The notes below the pieces were generated by a model. It did no database searches and was not told the DNA's origin. It was given only the letters and a program-made list of their open reading frames with translations. From Planctomycetota bacterium (GTDB lineage: Bacteria > Planctomycetota > UBA8742 > UBA2392): DNA of 64,000 nucleotides. The stretch is from the NCBI GenBank assembly GCA_025993795.1, contig JAMQHL010000024.1, positions 1-64,000 on the forward strand, in the 5' to 3' direction. Positions 52,222 through 61,244 of the stretch are shown here, in pieces (the stretch's first letter is position 1; the number at the start of each line of letters is the position of its first letter). The translations under genes and the position numbers were made by a program.

Positions 52222-53427
52222 CTATGCGCGGGACTGCACCACTACTGGCAGTTCGCTGCTGATCGGGCGCGACACCGGGCGCAGGCCCGCGACACTCAGC
52301 GCCTGCTCGGCTGCTCGTGCGGATGCGCCTTTGCCGCCCAGGGTCTTTACGACCTCGGCCAGTTCGCGGCGCATCTCCGGGCCGCCGGTTTCCAGGTTCT
52401 CGAGCGCAATCAGGCCCATCGTCAGCGGCTCGGCCTGGTGCTGCAACAACTCCGGCACGACCTGCTTGTTGGCCAGAATGTTCACCATGCACGCCCACTC
52501 ATAGTTCACCAGAAGCCCGGCGAGAATCGCACTGGCCCAGGCCATGCGGTAGGTGCACAGGAAGGGCGTGCCGACAATGGCGGCCTCAATCGTGGCGGTG
52601 CCGCTGCAGATCAGGCTGAAGTCTGCCAGCGACATGACCTCATGGGATCGCCCGTGAATCGCGCGCAATGGCAGGTCTTCGTGGTTGCTGATTGCGGACT
52701 TGTAGCGGTCCGGATTGAACCACGGGCTGCACCCGACGAGAAAGATCACGTCTTTGCGGCGGTTGTAAATTTCGCGCGCGGCATCAAGCATGCGCGGCAT
52801 GAGGCGAGTGACCTCCGCGCGGCGCGAGCCGGGGAACAGGCCGATCACTTTCTTCTTCTGCGGGATCTTGAAGCCGTGTCGCAGGCCCTCGGCGCGCTTC
52901 TTCACTTCATCATGGTTGATGATGTCCAGCATCGGGTGGCCGACAAAGCGCGCCTCAATGCCGTGGCTGGCGTAGAAGTCCACCTCGAACGGAAAGATCA
53001 CCAGCATGCGGTCGACGAACTTGCGAATCTGCTCAACGCGGCCCTCGCGCCACGCCCAAAGCTGCGGGCTGACGTAATAGACCACGGGAATGTTCAGTTG
53101 CTTGAAGCGCGGCGCGATGCGCAGGTTGAAGTCAGGGCTGTCGATCAGCACGACCACGTCAGGCTTGAGCTCTTTGGCCTGTTCAATCACCTGGTCCATC
53201 GAGTCCAGAAAAAAGCGCAGGCTGCGCACGACCTCAACCAGCCCCACGGCCGAATGCTCCAGCATGTTCCGGAACAAGGTAACACCGGCACTTTCCATCT
53301 TGCCGCCGCCGAGTCCGTAAAGCTCGACGTCAGGGCGCATGGTGCGCAGTTCGCGGGCCATCATTGCCCCGTAGTTATCACCGCTGCTTTCGGTTGCGAC
53401 GATGAACACGGTTGGACGCTTTGCCAT
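52222..53427 (-). CDS. lpxB: Lipid-A-disaccharide synthase
   Basis: 401 residues, GT-B fold of family GT19. It joins UDP-2,3-diacylglucosamine and lipid X to the lipid A disaccharide. Landmarks are 'VATESSGDNYGA' (usually A-G-E-x-S-G-D-x-x-G), 'YGLGGGKMESAGV', 'DSPDFNLRIA', 'YYVSPQLWAWREGRVEQI', 'VGHPMLD' and 'LFPGSRRAEVTRLMP', all in order. The C-terminus is 40 residues longer than E. coli LpxB, with an Ala-rich end. It marks a Gram-negative outer membrane. No other lpx gene is adjacent, as is common in Planctomycetota. Confidence 0.94.
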   Translation of the reverse strand: MAKRPTVFIVATESSGDNYGAMMARELRTMRPDVELYGLGGGKMESAGVTLFRNMLEHSAVGLVEVVRSLRFFLDSMDQVIEQAKELKPDVVVLIDSPDFNLRIAPRFKQLNIPVVYYVSPQLWAWREGRVEQIRKFVDRMLVIFPFEVDFYASHGIEARFVGHPMLDIINHDEVKKRAEGLRHGFKIPQKKKVIGLFPGSRRAEVTRLMPRMLDAAREIYNRRKDVIFLVGCSPWFNPDRYKSAISNHEDLPLRAIHGRSHEVMSLADFSLICSGTATIEAAIVGTPFLCTYRMAWASAILAGLLVNYEWACMVNILANKQVVPELLQHQAEPLTMGLIALENLETGGPEMRRELAEVVKTLGGKGASARAAEQALSVAGLRPVSRPISSELPVVVQSRA

Positions 53428-53580
53428 AGGTAAGCCTTCTGTATGAGCCGTGGCCTTTTGGCGTCAGGGTTCGATCTTCCGGGCCCTGCCTGCCCTTGAG
53501 TTATCGGACGTTACTCCCTCCGACTTTTGCTCGCTTTCCACGAACTCGTATGTTTGACCCCGTACTCGTGCTCTCCGCGA

Positions 53581-54459
53581 CTATGTCTCCCAGTGCCGCC
53601 CGTAGTAAACCTCAACGGGTACCGCCATGCGCTGCCTGAGTGATTCCGCAAGCTCGTCCAGCCGGGCATCTTCCACCATCCCGATCCGCGGATTTGAGGG
53701 CTTGCGGGCTGTCGTGTACACCTGCACCAGCCTGATGTTGCCGCCGGCGCCCGTGATCTCATTGATTCGCCCCGCAATGGCCAGCATCTCGGCTTCGCCG
53801 GGGTCTTTGCCGTCGAGGGTTGGGATCATGCTCTGGATCGTGACCTCGATCTGGCGTGCGCACAGGGCGATGTTGTCCACGATGCGCTGCAGGCTGAGAT
53901 TGCGGCCAGCCATCTGCTCAAACCACGGCTGTGTGCCCGCGTCGAGCTTTGCCCAAAGTTCATAGGTGTCCGGGCCACCCTGCCGCAGCCCAAGCAGGGC
54001 GTTCAGCACATCTTGCCTGTGCAGCAGCAGGGCGTTAGTCAGGACGATCAGCTTGAGGTTCGGCAGGCGGTACTTTGCGCGCAGGTCGGCGACGGCCTGT
54101 ATGGCCTGGCCAAGTCGCGGGTAAGTTGTGGGCTCACCGTCGCCGGCAAAGGCGATGTCGTTGATGCGGCGAAGCTCGGGGGGTGTGTTGGCGAAGCGGG
54201 GCGTTTCCCAGATCTCGCCGCTGACCGCCAGCTCCAGCAGTTCGTCGATTTCGCGGACAAGGACATCGAAGTCAACCAGCTTGTCGCGCGGCGCAACGGA
54301 GCGGTCGACCTGGCAGTAGGGACAGTCGAAGTTGCAGGCCTTGTCAGGGTTTACGTTCAGCCCAAGGGATAGGCCACGGCTCCGGCGAGAAACAACCGGG
54401 TAGGCGAAGCGCAGGTGGGCAAACTGGCGCGAATGCTCGCTCAGTATCGCTGGTTTCAT
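53581..54459 (-). CDS. Radical SAM protein
   Basis: 292 residues. The iron-sulfur motif C-x3-C-x2-C is Cys42, Cys46 and Cys49 (KACNFDCPYCQV). Further radical SAM blocks are 'IAFAGDGEPTTYP' (the G-x-G-E-P motif) and 'LIVLTNALLL'. The family uses S-adenosylmethionine and a 4Fe-4S cluster for radical chemistry; this protein resembles the small stand-alone class without auxiliary cluster motifs, and no substrate or activase partner is visible. The ATG at 54459 (MKPAILSEHS) lacks a clear ribosome-binding site; a longer in-frame ATG 35 codons upstream seems less natural (Cys/Gly-rich extension). Confidence 0.88.
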   Translation of the reverse strand: MKPAILSEHSRQFAHLRFAYPVVSRRSRGLSLGLNVNPDKACNFDCPYCQVDRSVAPRDKLVDFDVLVREIDELLELAVSGEIWETPRFANTPPELRRINDIAFAGDGEPTTYPRLGQAIQAVADLRAKYRLPNLKLIVLTNALLLHRQDVLNALLGLRQGGPDTYELWAKLDAGTQPWFEQMAGRNLSLQRIVDNIALCARQIEVTIQSMIPTLDGKDPGEAEMLAIAGRINEITGAGGNIRLVQVYTTARKPSNPRIGMVEDARLDELAESLRQRMAVPVEVYYGRHWET

Positions 54460-54612
54460 CTTGGCGGGGGGTTGCCGCGGTGCTTCGCAGCAAGGAGCCC
54501 AGACACAGCCCCCAACCCCATCCTCCAACTTAGTGCTCACTATTCTAGTGGGCTTGAATGGCATTGTAGCAGCGCTGGCAGACTGTCAACGGGCAATTTT
54601 CTTGGCTTGAAT

Positions 54613-54642
54613 TGGACATATTGGGTGTGCGTACGGTACATT
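54613..54642 (+). promoter_or_regulatory. Candidate promoter for the CAP-domain lipoprotein gene
   Basis: TGGACA (54613-54618), 18 bases, TACATT (54637-54642). One mismatch in the -35 and two in the -10, in an AT-richer segment 117 bases before the start codon. The rest of 54460-54758 shows nothing else I can name. Confidence 0.35.
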
Positions 54643-54758
54643 TAACACCAAGCAGCGCTGGGCAAAGCCTGTGGTTTCACGAGGTCAGTCCGAGAAGTTG
54701 GCAATCACTACCATAAACCCCGGGACGAGCTGGTGGGGGCCGGCTTCACGAGGGGACC

Positions 54759-55328
54759 ATGCGCACAATCTGTATGCTCTGCGCCATCCTGCTGGCCGGT
54801 GTTCTGGCGTTGACGGGATGTGAAGGCGAGCCGGCGGGCTCGTCAGGAAGTAGCTCCGGCGGCGGCGGTGGCGGCGGCGGGGGAGGTGGCGGTGGCGGTG
54901 GCGGCGCCCAGACGGGCAACACGCCAACGGGCACGGAAGTCAGCCTCGCCCAGCAGGTGCTTACGCTGGTCAACCAGGAGCGCGCCAACGCGGGCGCGGG
55001 CCCACTGACCATGCACGCAGGATGCTCGCAGGTTGCCTACGACCACTCGTGGGATATGGATGCCCGCGACTTCTTTGCGCACACCAATCCGGATGGCGAC
55101 AGCCCCTTTGACCGCATGGCCGCGGCGGGCATCACCTACAGCGCAGCGGGCGAGAACATCGCCGCGGGCTACCAGACTGCGGCCGACGTAATGACCGGCT
55201 GGATGAACAGCAGCGGGCACCGGGCCAACATCCTGAACCCCAACTTCACCGAAATTGGCATCGGCATGCGCCAGGGAAGCACGGGCCAGTACGGGTCTTA
55301 TTGGACCCAGGTGTTCCGGCGCCCGTGA
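54759..55328 (+). CDS. CAP-domain (SCP-like) lipoprotein with polyglycine linker
   Basis: 189 residues. A lipoprotein signal (MRTICMLCAILLAGVLALTGC) is followed by a Ser-rich stretch, 16 consecutive glycines and a CAP domain (about 68-189). The CAP motifs are 'LVNQERANAGAGPL', 'AYDHSWDMDARDFFAHTNPDG', 'AGENIAAGY' and 'MTGWMNSSGHRANILNPNFTEIGIGM', with the conserved His and Glu of the CAP cavity. Bacterial members are secreted, some act on cell walls or lipids; the role is unknown. GAGGGGACC precedes the ATG. The polyglycine run should be a flexible tether holding the domain away from the membrane. Confidence 0.9.
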   Translation: MRTICMLCAILLAGVLALTGCEGEPAGSSGSSSGGGGGGGGGGGGGGGGAQTGNTPTGTEVSLAQQVLTLVNQERANAGAGPLTMHAGCSQVAYDHSWDMDARDFFAHTNPDGDSPFDRMAAAGITYSAAGENIAAGYQTAADVMTGWMNSSGHRANILNPNFTEIGIGMRQGSTGQYGSYWTQVFRRP

Positions 55329-55524
55329 ACTCTTGCGTTGCCGTACCGGTCGCCTATACTGCCCTTGCGCGTAGACACAACTTGGGGCGGTCGCGGAAGC
55401 GGCGTCGCTTCTGGTTAGTGTCAGCGGGCAGATCCCCCGAACCCCGCATGGAAAGCCGCCGCAGTCTCCGGCTTTCGTTGATGAGCCCCGCGCCCCGGCG
55501 AAGGGTTCAGCCTTGGAGGAGGCA

Positions 55525-56319
55525 ATGCGTGTTCTTTCTATCCTTTCAACCGTAGCGGCGCTGGCCGTGTTCGCATCAAGTCTCTCGGCCCAGCTTACGG
55601 TTGGCCTTTCCGTGGATTCGGTAATCCATGAACCCAACGAAACTGAAGCCGGACCATTCCTTTCCAGCCAGACGATTGCGAACCCGCACTACGACTCGAC
55701 GAACGACGCAGACGGTGACGGATTCGACGACACCAACGGCGAACCTGCCTTGCTGCCGTTGATCGGCAACGGCAAGGGCCTGTCGCATCTGGACTCGGTC
55801 AGCCCCGAGATGTACGCGCTGGCTGGCACCACGACGCACGACATGATCATCCTTACGAACAACACGGGCGCGGACATCATTGTGGACATGGACTTCACCA
55901 CACCCAGCGCGGGCGCGATCGCGATCTCTTCAACGCGCGCCGCCGTAAGCCCGGTAACCGCACCTGAGCAGTCATCGCCTGACCCCGCTGCAACCATGCG
56001 CCTGTTCGGGTATGACCCGGCTGCGGTTTCGGTGCCCAACGGCAGCTCGGTTGCGATTCTGCTGGTGGTGACGAAGTGGGCCAAGATGCTTGATACCAGC
56101 CCGCGTGATTACTACGTCGAGTTCACGTTCACGGACCTGGCTTCAACCACAGTGATGCGCTTTGAGGCTTCCATGACAGTGCCGTATTCAAACGGTGCTG
56201 ACAGCTCAGGCTGTGCCAGCAACAACGGCCCTTTGCCTGGCGGGCTTGCATTGGTAGCAGGCGGCAGTCTGGTGGCCTGTATCTTCCGCCGCAAGCTGCT
56301 TGAGAAGGCCAGGGCATAA
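55525..56319 (+). CDS. Secreted protein with Cys/transmembrane/Arg C-terminal tail
   Basis: 264 residues. ATG at 55525 follows a perfect GGAGGAGG site and opens a Sec signal (MRVLSILSTVAALAVFASSLSA). The mature domain is a beta-rich region with a short Asp-rich loop (DSTNDADGDGFDDTNGE, a thrombospondin-type-3-like calcium motif). The C-terminus reads DSSGC, then a short Asn/Gly-Pro-rich stretch, a hydrophobic helix (GGLALVAGGSLVACIF) and RRKLLEKARA, which parallels the sorting-type tail of the protein at 50 kb. Function unknown. The upstream 55329-55524 region has only a weak hairpin (AAAGCCG/CGGCTTT) and no clear riboswitch. Confidence 0.85.
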   Translation: MRVLSILSTVAALAVFASSLSAQLTVGLSVDSVIHEPNETEAGPFLSSQTIANPHYDSTNDADGDGFDDTNGEPALLPLIGNGKGLSHLDSVSPEMYALAGTTTHDMIILTNNTGADIIVDMDFTTPSAGAIAISSTRAAVSPVTAPEQSSPDPAATMRLFGYDPAAVSVPNGSSVAILLVVTKWAKMLDTSPRDYYVEFTFTDLASTTVMRFEASMTVPYSNGADSSGCASNNGPLPGGLALVAGGSLVACIFRRKLLEKARA

Positions 56320-56338
56320 GCCGCAAGTCATTCAGCAC

Positions 56339-56373
56339 AAGAGTCGAAGGCAGTAGCCTTCGACTCTTTGCGT
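56339..56373 (+). terminator. Terminator after the secreted-protein gene
   Basis: AAGAGTCGAAGGC (56339-56351) pairs over 13 bp with GCCTTCGACTCTT (56356-56368) around AGTA, followed by TGCGTTTG. It lies 20 bases after the stop and before the convergent gene stop at 56397; on the minus strand it could also serve that gene. Confidence 0.8.
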
Positions 56374-56396
56374 TTGATCCTTCCGTGCCGCTTACG

Positions 56397-58766
56397 CTAC
56401 GGTGTCAGGGTGAGCGGCTGTATGCGAATGCCGCCCGCGCCCAATGCTGACACCATGATGTAGGTGTCGTCGCCCAAGCCGGCAATGTCCGGGCCGTCGG
56501 CCGATGTGTCCACATCCAGCCCGCCCTGCTGCGCGCCGTACACGGGGTTCGCCACCAGGTCGGCGCCGCCGGTGCCGCTGTCTACCGCGAACAGGCTGGC
56601 GGTTGCCGTGATAAACACGGCGCCGCCACTGCCCCAGCCGGCTTTGACCGGCGCATCCAGCGTCGCCAGCGTCAGGTTGGTGCCCAGTGGCGCAGTAGTG
56701 CCCGCGGCAAGCGTGGTCAACTCGTTGGAGGTAAAGAAGCCGAGCACGAGTGTCTGGGTGACAACCAGGTACTGGCCGCCGATGGCTTCCCAGCTCACGG
56801 CGCCGCCGCCAAGGCTGGTGCTGATGTCAAAGTCGGCGCCGCTGAGGGCCCCCGTGCTTACGGTGATGTACTGGCCGACCACGCCGCTGCCGTCCGTGGC
56901 CGTAATCAGCGCTTCGTCGGTGGCGTCGCCCGCAGCAGCCAGGCCGGCCAGCGTCATGCCGACAAAGGCTGTCTGGGTGGTGCCGATCTGGTCGCCGTCG
57001 TTGTCAAACACGGCGACGCTTACATCGGCGCCGGACTGCCATGCAATGACGTAAAGGTCTTCGTTGAAGTGGTACTGGACGCGCGGGAACGCACCGGTGC
57101 CCAGCGACACCTCTGCGTAAAGGCCGAAGGCAATCGGGTCATAGAAGATCGCACTGACTGTGGCAGTCCCGGGGTTGCTGCCGCTGGCGCCAACCACGAC
57201 GGTGTCCGTGATGTCGTTGCTGGCAAAGGCAAAGCCACCAGCGGGGTCAAGGTTCACCGTCGGCTCGTAGCTGTCAGCGCCAAAGGTCGTGAACACACTG
57301 CCGTCGATGCGAATGAACTGCAACACGCGGTTGGTGGTGCCGACGTCGCTGAGCCAGCAGGCCACGTAGTCGGTGCCGTCGCCGGCCACGGCGGCTTCAT
57401 AAGCCGCGCTGGATGCAACGTCTGACGAAGTTTCAACGGTCAGTATGCCGCTACCGCCGACGCTGCCCATGGTGACACTGAACGTGTAGTTGAGTGTCTT
57501 GCTCGTCGGCGTGGCGCTGACCACTGTGCCGGTAATCGTGCCCGCGCCCACGAGGGTCAAGCTGTCAAAGCTGGTGAAAGTCAGGGTCACGCTGCCCAGC
57601 ACCGGCACATCGCTGCTGAACGTTTCGCCGGTGTCGGTAACCGTGACAAGCCGGGCGGTCGCGTTCAGCGGGTCGCCGGTATCAAACGTGCTGTCGTCGA
57701 AGGTGATCGGGTCCAGCGCAACATTCGGAAACGTGTCGGGCATCAGCACCAGCACCGTCTCATCGCCCGAGGCGTCAGTAAGGCTCAACGTGCGGCGCCC
57801 GGCTGCGTCGGTGACCGTGCCGCCCAGCGATGTGGTGGCTGCGCCGCCGGTCGTGAAAGTGAAGTTCACCTGCAGGATCGCGCTTGCGCCCTGCTCAATC
57901 ATGCTGCCGACCATGCTGCCGCTGCTGCTGGTGCCCGCAAACGTGTTGATCTGCACGACCACGCCTGCGGCGGCGTGGTCCGTGGTGTAGGTCTTGCCGG
58001 CGGTCTGCACGGTCATGATGCGGTTGGTCGGGTTCAGGGGATTGGTCGCATCAAAGGCTGCGTCGTTCAACGTAACGACGGTCGGGGGCGTGGTGGTATC
58101 GCCTGTGGGAACGACCAGGTTCACAGCGAAAACGCTGCCGGCATCGGCCAGCTGAAACGCAGTGCTGGTCAGAATGGTGCTAATGGTGCCGGTCAGGGCT
58201 GTCACGGGGGGGGGCGGGTCTGTAACCAGTAACGTGCCCACGGCGTAGGTAGCCAGCGAGGTGAAGTTGGCCCGGGTGCGGCCTTTGTAAGGAATCACGA
58301 ACTGGGTGTCGGGGGCAGGAATCACGGTTGTGAAGCTCAACTCGTCGATCGTGCTTCCGCTGATCGAAAGCAGCGACAAGTCGAGATGACGGACGCCATC
58401 GGCGCCGGCGAGTCCCGCGTCGTACGAAAGTTCAAACAGGGCCGGCGGGTCAAGATTCAGCCCGGTGACAGCATCGCCGTCCCCATCTTTCACCGAGACC
58501 TTGATGACCGGCGAGTACAGCTGCCGGCCCGCCGGCGCGCTGGCGGCGTGCCCAAGCGTGACCTTGCTGCCCGGCTCAAGCTGGCCGGCGCCGGTACCGA
58601 TGCTGCTGCCGCTGATCACAAGCCGCGCCACGCCGATGTCGAGAATCAGGTCTTGCCCGGCTTTGGCGGTGGCGGTTTCGCTGGTGGCGTGAGCACCGTC
58701 GTCGAGGGAGCATGCGGAAGCCAGCAGCACCGCCAGGAAACATGCGGAAGTAAGGATGTAACGCAT
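56397..58766 (-). CDS. Large lipoprotein of unknown function
   Basis: 789 residues. ACGGAGGACACCG precedes the ATG. The lipoprotein signal is MRYILTSACFLAVLLASAC with acylated Cys at 19. After a short linker, residues about 45-190 form a beta domain, then come recurring modules with the pattern 'T-F-x-x-V-x-x-x-x-x-D-D-x-x-F-D-x-x-x-P-L-N-x-T-x-R' seen three times (LNDAAFDATNPLNPTNRIMTV, FDDSTFDTGDPLNATARLVTV), about 100 residues apart. The C-terminal part resembles a beta-propeller or repeated beta-sheet domain, with motifs like 'DYVACWLSDVGTTNRVLQFIR'. It is probably an outer-membrane or surface lipoprotein. No catalytic motif recognised. Confidence 0.82.
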   Translation of the reverse strand: MRYILTSACFLAVLLASACSLDDGAHATSETATAKAGQDLILDIGVARLVISGSSIGTGAGQLEPGSKVTLGHAASAPAGRQLYSPVIKVSVKDGDGDAVTGLNLDPPALFELSYDAGLAGADGVRHLDLSLLSISGSTIDELSFTTVIPAPDTQFVIPYKGRTRANFTSLATYAVGTLLVTDPPPPVTALTGTISTILTSTAFQLADAGSVFAVNLVVPTGDTTTPPTVVTLNDAAFDATNPLNPTNRIMTVQTAGKTYTTDHAAAGVVVQINTFAGTSSSGSMVGSMIEQGASAILQVNFTFTTGGAATTSLGGTVTDAAGRRTLSLTDASGDETVLVLMPDTFPNVALDPITFDDSTFDTGDPLNATARLVTVTDTGETFSSDVPVLGSVTLTFTSFDSLTLVGAGTITGTVVSATPTSKTLNYTFSVTMGSVGGSGILTVETSSDVASSAAYEAAVAGDGTDYVACWLSDVGTTNRVLQFIRIDGSVFTTFGADSYEPTVNLDPAGGFAFASNDITDTVVVGASGSNPGTATVSAIFYDPIAFGLYAEVSLGTGAFPRVQYHFNEDLYVIAWQSGADVSVAVFDNDGDQIGTTQTAFVGMTLAGLAAAGDATDEALITATDGSGVVGQYITVSTGALSGADFDISTSLGGGAVSWEAIGGQYLVVTQTLVLGFFTSNELTTLAAGTTAPLGTNLTLATLDAPVKAGWGSGGAVFITATASLFAVDSGTGGADLVANPVYGAQQGGLDVDTSADGPDIAGLGDDTYIMVSALGAGGIRIQPLTLTP

Positions 58767-58880
58767 CGGTGTCCTCCGTCTCATTGTCGTGCCAGCGGAG
58801 CGAATCTAACGGTTCATGGAAAAAGCGCTACAAGCGTGGAACGCACAGGGACTGTGGCGTGTCGGCAGAAAGTGAGATGC

Positions 58881-58908
58881 TTGAAAAACGCGCCGGATGG
58901 GGTAGGCT
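58881..58908 (+). promoter_or_regulatory. Candidate promoter for recR
   Basis: TTGAAA (58881-58886), 16 bases, TAGGCT (58903-58908), about 45 bases before the TTG start of recR. The -35 is good, the -10 only fair. Confidence 0.35.
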
Positions 58909-58953
58909 TTAGCTAGTTGCCAGCAAATAGCGTACCGAATTATAGGAAATCTC

Positions 58954-59577
58954 TTGACAGCCTATCCTGACAGCCTTGCAAGACTTGTGGAGAGCCTGAA
59001 ACAGCTCCCAGGCGTCGGCAGCAAGACTGCCGAAAGGCTGGCCTTTCATCTCGTCAACCTCAGCGACGACGAAGCCATGGGCCTGGCGCGCGCCATCCGC
59101 GACGTAAAGCAGAACCTGACCCACTGCTCGCGCTGCTTCAACTTTACAGAGAACGACCCTTGCCCGATCTGTTCCGATGCGCAGCGCGACCAGTCGGTCG
59201 TCTGTGTTGTAGAAACGCCAAAAGACCTGATGGCCTTCGAGAAAGCCGCCAGCTTCAAGGGCGTGTACCACTGCCTGAACGGCCACATCGCCCCGCTTGA
59301 GGGTATTGAGCCTGACGACCTGACAATTGCGCCACTGATCAAGCGCGCCGAGTTAGGCACGATCAAGGAAGTCATTCTCGCCACCAGCCCGGACCTTGAG
59401 GGCGAAGGCACAGCCGTCTATCTGCGCGACGTGCTGCATGACGTGGCTGTACGCAAGAAGATCAGGCTGACGCGCATTGCGCGCGGTGTGCCCGCAGGTG
59501 CCGAGATTGAGAATGTCAGCAGCGCCATTCTCACGGACGCGCTGAGCGGCAGACAGGCTTTTGACGGAGGCAGGTGA
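58954..59577 (+). CDS. recR: Recombination mediator protein RecR
   Basis: 207 residues from a TTG start, with AGGAAA 4-5 bases upstream; the next in-frame starts would delete the conserved N-terminal helix-hairpin-helix (LKQLPGVGSKTAERLAF). The four-cysteine zinc motif is Cys58, Cys61, Cys70 and Cys73 (HCSRCFN...CPIC). The Toprim domain is seen as 'VCVVETPKDLMAFE' and 'VILATSPDLEGEGTA'. RecR works with RecO/RecF to load RecA at gaps. It begins a plus-strand block with rpoN 131 bases downstream. The usual dnaX and YbaB partners are not in the window. Confidence 0.95.
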   Translation: MTAYPDSLARLVESLKQLPGVGSKTAERLAFHLVNLSDDEAMGLARAIRDVKQNLTHCSRCFNFTENDPCPICSDAQRDQSVVCVVETPKDLMAFEKAASFKGVYHCLNGHIAPLEGIEPDDLTIAPLIKRAELGTIKEVILATSPDLEGEGTAVYLRDVLHDVAVRKKIRLTRIARGVPAGAEIENVSSAILTDALSGRQAFDGGR

Positions 59578-59708
59578 GTCGAACAGCCCATGACCAATAA
59601 CCAGCGATCCATTTCCAATGAGAGGGCGTGGTTGCACGCGAACCGCAAGCTGGCGGTACATGGGTTGTCATTTGCCGCTGCAATTCGTGCCATGACCGGG
59701 AGAGGCGC

Positions 59709-61190
59709 ATGAGCGGACCGGGCATGAGCCTCGACATGCGCGTTTCCCAGCGCCTTGAGCAGCGCCCGGTGCTGTCATTGCAGACAATCCAGTCCCTGAA
59801 GCTTCTGCAGATGGCGACGGTGGACCTGCACGAGCTGATCAACAACGAAATGCTTGAGAACCCGACGCTTGAGATGTCAGCCGAAGACCCCGTCGAAGCA
59901 CCGACCGAAATCGAACGCCAGGAAAAAATCGCAGAAGAAATCAGCAACGAAGCACCCGAGCAGCGGACTGAATCCGGCGAGACATACGAAGAGGTCTACG
60001 AGTTCCTGCGAAAGCACACCGATGTCGACGATTTCACGTCACGTTCGGGGCGTGTCGCGCAGGGCGATGGTGATGAAGACGCCAAGCAGGAGGCGTTCAA
60101 CCAGGTTGCGGCGCCCGGTCGCCAGTTGTCCGACTACCTGATGGAACAGGTGCGGATGCTGGAGATTGACGAGCTCGACCTGCCACTGGTCGAAGAAATC
60201 ATCTTCTCGCTCGACCCGCGCGGATACCTTGAGTACCCCCTCGAAGACGTGGTCAAGGCGCTGAACAACCGCTACACCCTCGAAGAAGCCGAGTGGGCGC
60301 TTGGCGTCGTGCAGGCGCTGGAGCCCAGGGGCGTTGCCGCCCGCACGCTTTCAGAGTGCCTGCTGCTTCAAATCGGCAAGGACGACCCCGATTACCCAAG
60401 ACTGAAGCGCCTGCTGACGGAACTGTGGGACGACGTGTTGAAAAACCGCGTCCCGCGAATTGCCAAAGAAATGGGCATCAGCTTTGACGAGGTCAAGCTG
60501 CTGATTGACCTGCTGGGTACCCTGAACCCGCACCCCGGCGCAATCTACAACGAAGTACACACGCAGGTCGTTACCCCTGACGTCATTGTGGCCCCGGACG
60601 ACAACGGCAACTTCATCGTCAAGCTGACCCGCGAGAACCTGCCACGGCTGAGCATCAGCCCCACGTACCTGAAGATGCTTGACCAGCGCCAGGTGGACAA
60701 GGAAGCGCTGAACTTCATCAAGGGCAAGGTCAACCACGCACGCCAGTTGATCGAGGCGCTGGTACAGCGCCAAAGCACCCTTGAGCGCGTCGCTAACAGC
60801 ATCGTGCGCCGCCAGACCGACTACCTGCGCTGGGGGCTGTCGTCGCTCAAGCCCATGAAAATGCAGGACATTGCCGACGAGCTGGGCATCCACCACAGCA
60901 CAGTCTGGCGCGCCGTCTACAGCAAGTACATGCAGACGCCGCAGGGGGTAGTGGCCATGAATGACCTGTTCACCGGCGGCCTGCCCATGGACGACGGCGA
61001 AACCAGCCGCGAAGCGGTCAAGCTCAAGGTCAAGGAACTCGTGGACGCCGAGACCAAGGCCAAGCCGCTCTCCGACATGGCGCTGGCCAGGAAACTGGCC
61101 GACGCCGGCATCCAGGCGTCGCGCCGCGTGGTCACCAAGTACCGCGAAGAACTGGGCATTCCTGACAGCCGCGTACGCAAGGCGCACTAG
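59709..61190 (+). CDS. rpoN: RNA polymerase sigma-54 factor
   Basis: 493 residues, normal RpoN length. GGGAGAGG precedes the ATG at 59709, so the longer in-frame ATG at 59628 with Cys-rich extension is not used. Region I is Gln/Leu-rich (MSLDMRVSQRLEQRPVLSLQTIQSLKLLQM), an acidic region II follows, then the core-binding domain, helix-turn-helix (QDIADELGIHHSTVWRAVYSKY) and the RpoN box at about 471-480 (SRRVVTKYRE, consensus A-R-R-T-V-A-K-Y-R-E). Sigma-54 needs enhancer-binding AAA+ activators, none of which lies in this window, and I found no -24/-12 promoter here. Confidence 0.96.
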   Translation: MSGPGMSLDMRVSQRLEQRPVLSLQTIQSLKLLQMATVDLHELINNEMLENPTLEMSAEDPVEAPTEIERQEKIAEEISNEAPEQRTESGETYEEVYEFLRKHTDVDDFTSRSGRVAQGDGDEDAKQEAFNQVAAPGRQLSDYLMEQVRMLEIDELDLPLVEEIIFSLDPRGYLEYPLEDVVKALNNRYTLEEAEWALGVVQALEPRGVAARTLSECLLLQIGKDDPDYPRLKRLLTELWDDVLKNRVPRIAKEMGISFDEVKLLIDLLGTLNPHPGAIYNEVHTQVVTPDVIVAPDDNGNFIVKLTRENLPRLSISPTYLKMLDQRQVDKEALNFIKGKVNHARQLIEALVQRQSTLERVANSIVRRQTDYLRWGLSSLKPMKMQDIADELGIHHSTVWRAVYSKYMQTPQGVVAMNDLFTGGLPMDDGETSREAVKLKVKELVDAETKAKPLSDMALARKLADAGIQASRRVVTKYREELGIPDSRVRKAH

Positions 61191-61244
61191 CTCATTGCCC
61201 AACCCTTGCCGTTGATTGATAATCACCGCCCCCGCGTTTACCGG

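Noticed and set aside
55370..55524. Riboswitch (GEMM-like) before the secreted-protein gene
   Set aside because: A GGAAAGCC string and hairpins are present, but the conserved tetraloop/receptor and spacing of GEMM RNAs are not.
58954..61190. Sigma-54-type (-24/-12) promoters that might pair with rpoN
   Set aside because: No TGGCAC-N5-TTGC match with correct spacing was found; a close string near 38080 lies inside the kinase gene with wrong spacing.
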